Below, one piece after another: positions 25,255 to 33,196 of a stretch of 64,000 nucleotides of DNA. Position 1 is the stretch's first letter. Each line of letters opens with the position of its first letter. The notes under the pieces are model-generated. The model made no database searches. It saw nothing but the letters and a program-made list of their open reading frames with translations, and was not told the DNA's origin. Both the position numbers and the translations under genes were made by a program. Source of the stretch: Streptomyces halstedii (GTDB lineage Bacteria; Actinomycetota; Actinomycetes; Streptomycetales; Streptomycetaceae); assembly GCA_000720535.1 (NCBI GenBank), contig JOAZ01000011.1, forward strand, positions 241,983 to 305,982, written 5' to 3'.

Positions 25255-26802
25255 ATGACACGCGGACCTGAGATTCCGGGAACGGCCGAGTCCTACTGGA
25301 TGGCGTCGGCCGAGCACCCCTCCTTCCCACCCCTGGACGCCGACCGCAGCGCCGACGTCGTGGTCGTCGGCGGCGGTATGGCGGGCCTCAGCACCGCCTG
25401 GGAACTGACCAGGGCGGGGCGCAGCGTCGTCGTGCTGGAGGCCGACCGTGTCGCCGCCGGGGTGTCCGGCTACACGACGGCCAAGCTCAGCGCCGCGCAC
25501 GGCCTGGTCTACGACCGGCTCCGGCGTACCCGCGGCCCCGAGGGCGCGGCGCTGTACGCGCGGTCCCAGCAGGCGGCGGTGGAACGCGTCGGCGCTGTGG
25601 CGGCGGAGCTGGACATCGCCTGCGACCTGGAGTCCGCGTCGGCGTTCACGTACACCACGGACCCGTGGCGGCGGGCGGAGTTCGAGGCGGAGGCCGAGGC
25701 CGCCGAGGCGGCCGGGCTCGACGCCGTGTGCGTGCGGGAGACGGAGCTGCCCTTCTCGGTGGCGGCCGCCGTGCGTGTGGGGCGGCAGGCCCGGTTCCAC
25801 CCCCGCCGTTACCTGTTGGGGCTGGCGGCCGACCTCCGCGCGCGGGGCGGGGTCGTCCACGAACGGACCCGGGTCACCGGTCTGCGGGAGGGCGGCCCGT
25901 GCCGGGTGACGACCGAGTCGGGGCTGACGGTGTCGGCGCGGGACGTCGTCGTCGCCACCCATGTCCCCGTCTTCGACCGCGCGTTGCTCTTCGCCCGGAT
26001 GTCGCCGCGCCGTGAGCTCGTGGTGGCGGCGCCGATCGCGGCGGAGGCCGCGCCGGAGCACATGTACATCACGGACGAGGGCGGGAAGCGTTCGGTGCGA
26101 ACCGCGCCGCTCGACGGGGACCGGCGGCTGCTCATCGTCACGGGGGAGGACTTCACCCCGGGCGCGGGCGAGGTGCGCGAGCGGTTCCTGCGGCTGGACG
26201 CGTGGACGCACGAGCACTTCGCGGCCGGTCCGACGGCGTACCACTGGGCGGCCCAGGACAACGACGTCAGCGACGGGGTCCCCCTGATCGGCCCGTTCCA
26301 CCCGGGCGCGCGGCATGTGTACGTCGCGACGGGCTTCGGCGGGTGGGGCATGAGCGGCGGCGCGATGGCGGGGCAGCTCCTCGCCTCGCTGATCACCGGT
26401 GACACGCCCGACTGGGCGGGCCTCTACGACCCCCGGCGGCTGCGGAGCACCGTCCGCGAGGGTACGGCGCTGCTGGCGCGACAGGCGGAGGTCGCCCGGC
26501 ACTTCGTCGGTGACCGGCTCACCGGTACGCGGGTGGACTCCGCCGAGGAGATCGCCCCCGGTACGGGCGCGGTCGTGCGGGAGGGGGCCCGGCGCCTGGC
26601 CGTCTACCGCGACGAGGCCGGGCGGACGCACCGCCTCTCGGCGCGGTGCACCCACCTGGGGTGTCTGGTCGCCTTCAACCAGGCGGAGACCGCCTGGGAG
26701 TGCCCGTGCCACGGTTCGCGGTTCGGTGTCGACGGGCAGGTGCTCCAGGGGCCCGCGGTACGCCCGCTCCCCCCGGCCGAGCAGGGCGGTTCCGTCACCT
26801 GA
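25255..26802 (+). CDS. FAD-dependent oxidoreductase with C-terminal Rieske domain
   Basis: A 515-residue protein. Residues about 33-400 are a DAO-type FAD oxidoreductase (VVVVGGGMAGLSTAWELTRAGRSVVVLEAD, GYTTAKLSAAHGLVYD). The last 100 residues are a Rieske [2Fe-2S] domain with ligands C465/H467 and C483/H486 and the disulfide pair C470/C485 (CTHLGC, CPCHGS). Family members occur in many soil bacteria; substrate unknown. GAGAGACGAG lies ahead of ATG 25255. No signal peptide is seen, so it is cytoplasmic. Confidence 0.9.
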   Translation: MTRGPEIPGTAESYWMASAEHPSFPPLDADRSADVVVVGGGMAGLSTAWELTRAGRSVVVLEADRVAAGVSGYTTAKLSAAHGLVYDRLRRTRGPEGAALYARSQQAAVERVGAVAAELDIACDLESASAFTYTTDPWRRAEFEAEAEAAEAAGLDAVCVRETELPFSVAAAVRVGRQARFHPRRYLLGLAADLRARGGVVHERTRVTGLREGGPCRVTTESGLTVSARDVVVATHVPVFDRALLFARMSPRRELVVAAPIAAEAAPEHMYITDEGGKRSVRTAPLDGDRRLLIVTGEDFTPGAGEVRERFLRLDAWTHEHFAAGPTAYHWAAQDNDVSDGVPLIGPFHPGARHVYVATGFGGWGMSGGAMAGQLLASLITGDTPDWAGLYDPRRLRSTVREGTALLARQAEVARHFVGDRLTGTRVDSAEEIAPGTGAVVREGARRLAVYRDEAGRTHRLSARCTHLGCLVAFNQAETAWECPCHGSRFGVDGQVLQGPAVRPLPPAEQGGSVT

Positions 26803-26810
26803 CGGGACCG

Positions 26811-26837
26811 GGCCCCGCCGCGTACGCCCGCGGGGCC
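26811..26837 (+). terminator. Hairpin after FAD-Rieske gene
   Basis: GGCCCCGC (26811-26818) and GCGGGGCC (26830-26837) pair perfectly with an 11-base loop, 8 bases after the stop. A second small stem (GTCCC/GGGAC) follows. Confidence 0.65.
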
Positions 26838-26936
26838 TCACACCCGGCGTCCCGCGGGGACCGTACGGGCCGGGGGTCAGTACGATGAACCGCCCCGCGG
26901 CGACCCGTGGGGCACGGCGGCGCGGAGGGCACGGAA

Positions 26937-27332
26937 GTGGCGGCAGCGGACACCAGCGGCGGGCAGCCCCGGCGGCGCGCCCAGGGTGAGCTGGAGGCGC
27001 AGGTACTCTCCACCCTCTGCGGGGCCGGGAGGCCCGCGACGGCGGCCTGGGTGCAGGAGCGGCTGGCGGGGGTGGCGTACACCACCGTGATGACGATCCT
27101 GACCCGCCTCCAGACCAAGGGGGCGGTGGAGCGGCGGCGGGAGGGGCGCTCGTTCCTGTGGACCCCGCGGTCCGACGAGGCGGGGCTGGCCGCGCTGCGG
27201 ATGCGCCGGGTCCTGGACGGCGAGAGCGACCGCGAGGCCGTCCTGGCGAGCTTCCTGACGGCCCTGCCCCCCGGCGACGAGCGGCTGCTGAGAGACCTGC
27301 TGAGCCAGGCGGCCGACGAACCGGAAGCGTAG
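26937..27332 (+). CDS. BlaI/MecI/CopY-family repressor
   Basis: A 131-residue regulator; GTG 26937 is chosen because GGAGGG lies 7-8 bases upstream. The winged helix covers about 15-85: GELEAQVLSTLCGAGRPATAAWVQERLAG, AYTTVMTILTRLQTKGAVERRREGRSFLWTP. The C-terminal part is a dimerisation helix (LSQAADEPEA end). Paired with an M56 metallopeptidase gene 4 bases downstream, the classic BlaI-BlaR1 arrangement. The peptidase here lacks a penicillin-binding sensor, so beta-lactam induction should not be assumed. Confidence 0.92.
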   Translation: MAAADTSGGQPRRRAQGELEAQVLSTLCGAGRPATAAWVQERLAGVAYTTVMTILTRLQTKGAVERRREGRSFLWTPRSDEAGLAALRMRRVLDGESDREAVLASFLTALPPGDERLLRDLLSQAADEPEA

Positions 27333-27336
27333 GGCC

Positions 27337-28266
27337 ATGGGCGTCTTCGTCTTCCTTCCGCTGGTCCTGCCGCTGAGCGCCTGGCCCGTGGCCCGGCTCG
27401 CCGCCCACCGCCTGCACCCGCGCACCGCCACCTGGCTGCTGTCCGGGGTCGCGGCGGTGCTGGCGCTGTGCAGCACGCTCTGCCTGGCCCTGCTGGTGGT
27501 GGTCGGCACGGCCCAGTTGCCGGGCAATCCGCTGCCCGACGGGTGGTCGGACCCCGAGGTGCGCGAGGCGGTGCCGTACGACGAGGTGGCGGGCACGGCG
27601 GCGATTCCCCTGCTGGCCGCCGTGCTCGTCGCGTGCTCGGCGGCGGCCTGGCACCACCACCGGGTACGCCGGGACGCGGCACGGGCCCTGGCCGGGCTCC
27701 GCCGCACCCCGGTGGCGGTGCTGCCCGACCCGGTGCCGTACGCCTACGCGCTGCCCGGCGGGCGGGGGCGGATCGTCGCCTCGACGTCGCTGCTGGACTG
27801 CCTGGAGCCGGCGGAGCGCCGGGCGCTGTTCGCCCATGAACGCGCCCATCTGGCCGGCTCCCACCACCGGTTCCTGCTCACCGTGCGGCTGGCGGCGCGG
27901 GCCAATCCGTTCCTGCGGCCGCTGCGTACGGCGGTGGCGTACACGGCGGAGCGGTGGGCCGACGAGGAAGCGGCCGCGGCGACCGGGAACCGGCGGGTGG
28001 TGGCGCGCGCCATCGGCAAGGCGGCGCTGCTCTCCAGGGGCGCGCCCGCGGCGACGCTCGCCCACTTCGCGGCGCCGGGGCCGGTGCCGCGCCGGGTCGC
28101 GGCCCTGCTGGGGCCCGCCCCGGCCGCGCGGGTGTGGCCGCCCGCCTTCACCGCCGTGGGCCTGGCCGCCTGGGGGGCCGCGGCCGGGACGACGGTCTCG
28201 GCGCTCTCCTCGGCGAACTCGGCGGTCACCCTGTTCTTCGTACTGAAGGCCGCCACGCCCCTGTAG
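27337..28266 (+). CDS. M56-family membrane metallopeptidase (BlaR1-like, no sensor domain)
   Basis: A 309-residue protein with four predicted membrane helices (about 3-20, 32-58, 87-104, 268-300). The zinc motif HERAH is at 167-171 with an upstream IVASTSLLDCLEPAERRALFAHE block and a later AERWADEEAA that can provide the third ligand. It probably cleaves the co-transcribed BlaI-type repressor when triggered. The C-terminal transpeptidase-like sensor of BlaR1 is missing, so the signal is unknown. Confidence 0.9.
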   Translation: MGVFVFLPLVLPLSAWPVARLAAHRLHPRTATWLLSGVAAVLALCSTLCLALLVVVGTAQLPGNPLPDGWSDPEVREAVPYDEVAGTAAIPLLAAVLVACSAAAWHHHRVRRDAARALAGLRRTPVAVLPDPVPYAYALPGGRGRIVASTSLLDCLEPAERRALFAHERAHLAGSHHRFLLTVRLAARANPFLRPLRTAVAYTAERWADEEAAAATGNRRVVARAIGKAALLSRGAPAATLAHFAAPGPVPRRVAALLGPAPAARVWPPAFTAVGLAAWGAAAGTTVSALSSANSAVTLFFVLKAATPL

Positions 28267-28319
28267 CCGCGCCACCGACTGCTCCCACGTGGGCACTTTA
28301 CGGACCCTTTACCCTTGAG

Positions 28320-28340
28320 CCGGGACACTTTCCGTCCCGG
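28320..28340 (+). terminator. Hairpin CCGGGAC/GTCCCGG between M56 and CorC genes
   Basis: Perfect 7-bp arms at 28320-28326 and 28334-28340 with a 7-base loop, 54 bases after the peptidase stop and 51 bases before the leader ORF. A 10-bp palindrome CCCACGTGGG lies at 28284-28293. It could be a terminator or a 5' leader structure of the transporter operon. Confidence 0.5.
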
Positions 28341-28390
28341 ACCCCTTCGGTCCGCCCTGTCCACGCACTGATGAAGGAGCAGCACCCGCA

Positions 28391-28468
28391 ATGGGTGAAC
28401 CTGTCAGTACCAGCCGTGTCACGGCCCGTCCGCAGTCGTCCAGCCGCGGAACGGGGGTGGCACGGTGA
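28391..28468 (+). CDS. Putative 25-residue leader peptide overlapping the CorC start
   Basis: ATG 28391 opens a 25-codon frame (MGEPVSTSRVTARPQ... ending RGTGVAR) preceded by AAGGAG 11 bases upstream. Its TGA at 28466-28468 overlaps the GTG start of the CorC-like gene (GTGA). The overlap implies translational coupling. The peptide has no known motif. Real expression is unproven. Confidence 0.4.
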   Translation: MGEPVSTSRVTARPQSSSRGTGVAR

Positions 28469-29793
28469 CGGAAGTGCTTCTGCTGGGTGTGGCGCTCGTC
28501 CTCACCCTGGCCTGCGCGGTGTTCGTCGCGGCCGAGTTCTCCCTGACCACGGTCGAGCGCGGTGCGCTGGAGCGCGCCGCCGAGGCGGGCGAGCGTGGCG
28601 CCGGGAGCGCGTTGCGGGCGGTCAAGCGCCTGACGTTCCAGCTGTCCGGCGCCCAGCTGGGCATCACGGTGACGTCCCTGGTCATCGGCATGCTCGCCGA
28701 ACCGTCGCTCGCCGTGCTGCTGCGCGGACCGCTGGAGGCCGCCGGCCTGCCGGAGGGGGCCCTGTCCACCGTGGCGACCCTGCTCGGGGTCACCCTGGCC
28801 ACGGTGGTGCTGATGGTCGTGGGCGAGCTGGTCCCGAAGAACTGGGCGATCTCCAGCCCGCTGGCCGTGGCCAAGGTGGTGGCCGGACCGCAGCGCGCCT
28901 TCACCGCGCTGTTCGCCCCGCTGATCCGGCACCTGAACAACGCGGCCAACCGGCTCGTACGGCGCCTCGGCCTGGAGCCGCAGGAGGAGCTGGCCTCGGC
29001 CCGGAGCCCGGAGGAACTGGTCGCGCTCGCCCGGCACTCCGCGCTGGAGGGCACCATGGAGCGGGACTCGGCCGAGCTGTTCGTCCGTACGCTGCATCTG
29101 GGCGAGCTGACCTCCGAGAACGTGATGACGCCGCGGGTGGACGTACGGGCCCTGGAGGCCCGTGCCACCGCCCAGGACGCCGCCAATCTCGCCCTCGCCA
29201 CCGGGCTGTCCCGCTTCCCCGTCTACCGCGACAGCCTCGACGAGGTCATCGGCACGGTCCATGTGCGCGACGTCCTCGCCCTCGGTGAGCACGAGCGGGC
29301 CCGGACGCCGGTGACCGCCCTCGCCACCGCGCCGCTGCTGGTGCCCGACTCCCTGCCCGTGGACCGCCTGCTGCGACGGCTGCGGCGCGGCCGCACCATG
29401 GCCGTCGTGATCGACGAGTACGGCGGTACGGCGGGCGTCGCCACCATGGAGGACATCGTGGAGGAGGTCGTCGGGGAGGTGCGCGACGAGCACGACCCGC
29501 ACGAGCGGCCCGACCTGGTCCCGCTGGACCCGGCACCGGGCGGCGGCGCCGCGTGGGAGGCGGACGGCGGCGTCCGGCTGGACCAGCTGGAGGAGATCGG
29601 GCTGACCGCGCCCGACGGCCCGTACGAGACGCTCGCCGGGATGCTCGCGGCCCGTCTGGAGCGCATCCCGGTCGGCACCGACCGCGTCGAGATCGACGGC
29701 TGGCGCTTCGCCGTCCTGCACGTGGCGCACCACCGGGCCGACCGTGTCCGGATCACCGCCCCCGTCCCCGAGACCGTCCAGGAAGCCCGATGA
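28465..29793 (+). CDS. CNNM/CorC-type membrane protein with CBS pair and CorC_HlyC domain
   Basis: A 442-residue protein. DUF21 membrane domain about 1-190 (FVAAEFSLTTVERGALER, QLSGAQLGITVTSLVIG, VGELVPKNWAI), two CBS domains about 205-335 (NVMTPRVDVRALEARA, VIDEYGGTAGVATMEDIVEEVVGE), and a C-terminal CorC_HlyC domain about 350-435. The family is linked to Mg2+/Co2+ export or homeostasis. GTG 28465 overlaps the small leader frame. Its stop overlaps the next gene by ATGA. Confidence 0.92.
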   Translation: MTEVLLLGVALVLTLACAVFVAAEFSLTTVERGALERAAEAGERGAGSALRAVKRLTFQLSGAQLGITVTSLVIGMLAEPSLAVLLRGPLEAAGLPEGALSTVATLLGVTLATVVLMVVGELVPKNWAISSPLAVAKVVAGPQRAFTALFAPLIRHLNNAANRLVRRLGLEPQEELASARSPEELVALARHSALEGTMERDSAELFVRTLHLGELTSENVMTPRVDVRALEARATAQDAANLALATGLSRFPVYRDSLDEVIGTVHVRDVLALGEHERARTPVTALATAPLLVPDSLPVDRLLRRLRRGRTMAVVIDEYGGTAGVATMEDIVEEVVGEVRDEHDPHERPDLVPLDPAPGGGAAWEADGGVRLDQLEEIGLTAPDGPYETLAGMLAARLERIPVGTDRVEIDGWRFAVLHVAHHRADRVRITAPVPETVQEAR

Positions 29794-30809
29794 CCGCCGT
29801 CCACCTGCTGATCGGCGCGCTGACGCTGCTCACCAACGCCTTCTTCGTCGGTGCGGAGTTCGCCCTCATCTCCGTACGCCGCAGCCAGATCGAACCGGCC
29901 GCGCTCAAGGGCCACGCCCGTGCCCGCTCCACCCTGTGGGGGCTCGAACACCTCTCCGCGGTGATGGCGACCGCCCAGCTGGGCATCACCGTCTCCTCGC
30001 TGGTGCTCGGCGCGGTCGCGGAGCCGGCCATCGCCCATCTGCTGGAGCCGCCGTTCGAGGCCGTGGGGGTGCCGGCGGGGCTGATCCACCCGATCGCGTT
30101 CGTGATCGCGCTGACGGCGGCGACGTATCTGCACATGCTCGTCGGCGAGATGGTGCCGAAGAACATCGCGCTGGCCGCGCCCGCGCCGACGGCGCTGCTG
30201 CTGGGGCCGCCGCTGGTCGCGCTGACCCGGGCCGTGCGCCCGTTCGTCTTCGGCGTCAACGCCTTCGCCAACGCGATCCTGCGCCTGATGAAGGTGGAGC
30301 CGAAGGGGGAGATCTCCTCCGTCTACACGGACGACGAGCTCGTCCGGCTGGTGAAGGACTCCAGCGAGGCGGGTCTGCTGGACCCCGCCGACGGCGAGCG
30401 CCTGCGGGACGCGCTCGAACTGGGGACGCGGCCGGTCGGCGAGGTGATGGTGCCGCTCGCCCGGACGGTCACCGTCGGCCACGACATCACGCCCGAGCGG
30501 CTGGAGCGCGCGGCGGCGGACAGCGGGTTCTCCCGGCTGCCGGTGACCGGGCCCGGCGACGAGATCCTGGGATATCTGCACATCAAGGACGTGCTCGGGG
30601 TGGCGGAGCGCACCGTGCCGTTCCCGCCGGGCGCGCTCCATCCGGTCATCCGGGTGGAGATCGACACCCCGCTGGACGACACCATGACGGCGATGCGGGC
30701 GGCCGGCACCCATCTGGCCGCGGTCGCGGGCGACCGGGGCACGGTGATCGGCTTCGTCACGATGGAGGACGTCCTGAGCGAGCTGGTCGGACCGTCCGCG
30801 ACGGTCTGA
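29790..30809 (+). CDS. Second CNNM/CorC-type protein, lacking the CorC_HlyC domain
   Basis: A 339-residue paralogue: DUF21 membrane domain (FFVGAEFALISVRRSQIEP, AQLGITVSSLVLG, VGEMVPKNIALAAP) and CBS pair (GEVMVPLARTVTVG, GTVIGFVTMEDVLSELVG), ending right after the CBS region, about 100 residues shorter than its neighbour. The 4-base overlap and shared fold suggest the two form a heteromeric transporter in which only the first subunit has the regulatory tail. A strong hairpin follows. Confidence 0.92.
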   Translation: MTAVHLLIGALTLLTNAFFVGAEFALISVRRSQIEPAALKGHARARSTLWGLEHLSAVMATAQLGITVSSLVLGAVAEPAIAHLLEPPFEAVGVPAGLIHPIAFVIALTAATYLHMLVGEMVPKNIALAAPAPTALLLGPPLVALTRAVRPFVFGVNAFANAILRLMKVEPKGEISSVYTDDELVRLVKDSSEAGLLDPADGERLRDALELGTRPVGEVMVPLARTVTVGHDITPERLERAAADSGFSRLPVTGPGDEILGYLHIKDVLGVAERTVPFPPGALHPVIRVEIDTPLDDTMTAMRAAGTHLAAVAGDRGTVIGFVTMEDVLSELVGPSATV

Positions 30810-30840
30810 CGGCACCGGCCGGGGGGTCCTCGGACACCGG

Positions 30841-30875
30841 CGCCCCCGGGCGGCACGTGGTGCCGGCCGGGGGCG
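30841..30875. terminator. Bidirectional hairpin between convergent CorC and MFS genes
   Basis: A 16-bp stem with one mismatch and a GTG loop: bases 30841-30856 pair with 30860-30875. It is placed between two genes that converge, so it can end both transcripts. Confidence 0.85.
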
Positions 30876-30937
30876 CGGAGGGTCCGGAGAGGTCCGGAGG
30901 GTGGGTCAGACCCGCACGGCGGCCCGGTTGAAAGGCG

Positions 30938-32392
30938 TCACGCCTTCACGGCCGCCGGTTCGGCGGTGGCCGGCTCGGACTTCGCGCCGAGGGTTCCGGC
31001 GGCACGGGCGGCCGGGATGGTGGCCGCGATCACGGCGGCCACCAGGGCGACGGCGCCGCCGACGACCAGGCCGGCGCGGAAGCCGTTCTCCGAGGTGAGG
31101 CTGAAGCCCCCGAGGGAGATGGTCATCTGGGAGAGGACCACACCGATCACCGCGGCGCCCACCGACGTGCCGAGGGAGCGCATCAGGGTGTTGAAGCCGT
31201 TGGCGGCCGCGGTCTCGGAGAGCGGTACCGAGCTCATGATGAGCGCGGGCATCGCCCCGTAGGCGAGACCGACGCCTCCGTTGATGACCATGCAGACCAC
31301 CATGAGGCCCCAGGCGGAACCCATCAGGACGAGCGAGAGACCGTATCCGGCGGCGATGACCAGGGTGCCGCAGATGAGGGTGAACTTCGGTCCGCGGGCG
31401 TCGGTGAGCTTCCCGCCCAGCGGCGACACGATCATCATCATGATGCCGCCGGGGGCCATCCACAGGCCCGCGGCCAGCATCGACTGGCCCAGGCCGTATC
31501 CGGTCGCGTCGGGGAACTGGAGGAGCTGCGGGATGATCAGCATGCTCGCGTACATGCCGAAGCCGACGAAGAGCGAGGCGGCGTTGGTCAGCAGGACGCG
31601 CGGGCGGGCCGTGGTGCGCAGGTCCACCAGCGGGTCGCGGGTGCGCGTCTCCCAGAAGCCCCAGGCCACCAGCGTCACGACGGCGACGGCGAACAGGCCG
31701 AGCGTGGTACCCGAACCCCAGCCCCACTCCGCGCCCTTGGAGACCGCGAGCAGCAGGCTGACCAGACCGATGGCGAGGCCGACCGCGCCCGGGTAGTCGA
31801 AGCGCTGCCCCTTGGCGCCCGGCGGGACGTCCGGGATCAGGAACCAGATGAGCGCGGCGATCCCGACGGCGAGCGCGGCCGACCCCCAGAAGAGCACACG
31901 CCAGCTGGTGTACTGGGCCACCGCCGCGGAGATCGGCAGGCCGAGTCCGCCGCCGATGCCCATGGACGCGCTGACGAGCGCGATGGAGGAGCTGAGCTTC
32001 TCCGCGGGCACGACGTCGCGCAGCAGGGCGATGCCCAGCGGGACCATGCCCATCCCCATGCCCTGCATCCCGCGTCCGACGATCATGGGGACGACGGAGG
32101 ACGAGAGCGCGCAGACCACCGAGCCCACGATGAGCGGCACCGAACACGCGAGCAGCATCCGGCGCTTGCCGAGCAGGTCCCCGAGGCGCCCGGTGACGGG
32201 CACGCAGACGCCCGCCACCAGCAGGGTGACCGTGATCACCCAGGCGCTGTTCGCGGACGAGGTGTGCAGGATCTGCGGCAGCTCCGCGATCAGGGGGGTG
32301 ACCAGGGTCTGCATGATGGCCGCCGTGGTGCCGGCGAACGCCAGTGTGGCGATCACGCCGCCGGTGCGGACGGTGGGCTGGGCTACTTCCAT
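30938..32392 (-). CDS. MFS drug-efflux-type transporter (DHA2-like)
   Basis: A 484-residue major facilitator with about 14 membrane helices. Motif A is GRLGDLLGKRRM and the motif C region is SASMGIGGGLGLPISAAVAQ. Ends in an Ala/Glu/Pro-rich cytoplasmic tail. It probably exports a toxic compound with proton antiport. Divergent from a MarR repressor, with an AT-rich operator region between, the usual pairing for inducible efflux. ATG 32392 follows AGGAATCCTCTT. Confidence 0.92.
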   Translation of the reverse strand: MEVAQPTVRTGGVIATLAFAGTTAAIMQTLVTPLIAELPQILHTSSANSAWVITVTLLVAGVCVPVTGRLGDLLGKRRMLLACSVPLIVGSVVCALSSSVVPMIVGRGMQGMGMGMVPLGIALLRDVVPAEKLSSSIALVSASMGIGGGLGLPISAAVAQYTSWRVLFWGSAALAVGIAALIWFLIPDVPPGAKGQRFDYPGAVGLAIGLVSLLLAVSKGAEWGWGSGTTLGLFAVAVVTLVAWGFWETRTRDPLVDLRTTARPRVLLTNAASLFVGFGMYASMLIIPQLLQFPDATGYGLGQSMLAAGLWMAPGGIMMMIVSPLGGKLTDARGPKFTLICGTLVIAAGYGLSLVLMGSAWGLMVVCMVINGGVGLAYGAMPALIMSSVPLSETAAANGFNTLMRSLGTSVGAAVIGVVLSQMTISLGGFSLTSENGFRAGLVVGGAVALVAAVIAATIPAARAAGTLGAKSEPATAEPAAVKA

Positions 32393-32421
32393 AAGAGGAT
32401 TCCTCGCAAGTCTGTCGGGAT

Positions 32422-32453
32422 GCGATATGCATCGTACACACCAAATGTATCGC
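32422..32453. promoter_or_regulatory. Operator region between MFS and MarR genes
   Basis: GCGATA (32422-32427) and TATCGC (32448-32453) form inverted arms 20 bases apart, with inner arms TACA/TGTA. The hexamer ATGCAT occurs here (32427-32432) and again at 32470-32475, 43 bases or about four helical turns apart. The block is strongly AT-rich for this genome. It likely holds both divergent promoters and the MarR binding sites. Confidence 0.55.
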
Positions 32454-32554
32454 GCACGTTATATGGGCAATGCATGTTGTCGTGAGACACTGAAGCCCCG
32501 GCCACCGCGCGACGCGGGGTGACGGACCGGTGCGGGAGCGGGAGGACCAGGCGC

Positions 32555-33010
32555 ATGAGCAGACCGACGTACGAGGTCGAGTACGAGCAGATGCTCCTGA
32601 GCCGCTACGGACTCCAGCAGCACCGCGCCGGGCGCGGCAAGGACGGCGGGCTGGAGCGCAGCGCCTACATCCTGCTCAGCCGCCTGCGCGTGCAGGGCCC
32701 CATGTCGATCGGCGAACTGAGCGACGCCCTCGGTCTCGACGCCTCCACGGTCAACCGGCAGACCGCCGCCGTCGTGCACGCGGGCCAGGCGGAGCGGATC
32801 CCGGACCCGGCCGGTGGCATGGCCCGCAAGTTCCGGATCACCGGCAAGGGCGCGCGGGAGCTGGACGAGGAGCGCGAACGCATCGTCGGCTCCCTGGACC
32901 GGGTGATGGCCGACTGGCCGGACGCGGAGATCGCCGCCTTCGCCGGCTATCTCAAGCGGTTCAACACGAGCATCGAGCAACTGGGCGGCCGCCCCTGGCC
33001 ACGGCCCTGA
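32555..33010 (+). CDS. MarR-family transcriptional regulator
   Basis: A 151-residue protein; ATG 32555 is chosen over GTG 32519 because GGGAGGA lies 8 bases upstream and the product then has usual MarR length. The winged helix is at about 40-110 (YILLSRLRVQGPMSIGELSDALGLDASTVNRQTAAVVHAGQAERIPDPAGG, RKFRITGKG). Probably represses itself and the divergent efflux gene. Confidence 0.9.
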   Translation: MSRPTYEVEYEQMLLSRYGLQQHRAGRGKDGGLERSAYILLSRLRVQGPMSIGELSDALGLDASTVNRQTAAVVHAGQAERIPDPAGGMARKFRITGKGARELDEERERIVGSLDRVMADWPDAEIAAFAGYLKRFNTSIEQLGGRPWPRP

Positions 33011-33196
33011 CACCACGGCCAGGGGCGCGCGGCCCGGACCGCAACCCCGCACGGCGCGGCCACGGCGGCGGGCGGAGGGGCCGGTCGGGTCGTCGTCGCG
33101 CGGCGGACGGCGGAAATCCGGCCGGTCCGCGCGACGGGGGCGGCACCGCGGGGAACGGTCGGGTGGCCAATTCCGCGCAGTGAAGGAGCGCAGCCT

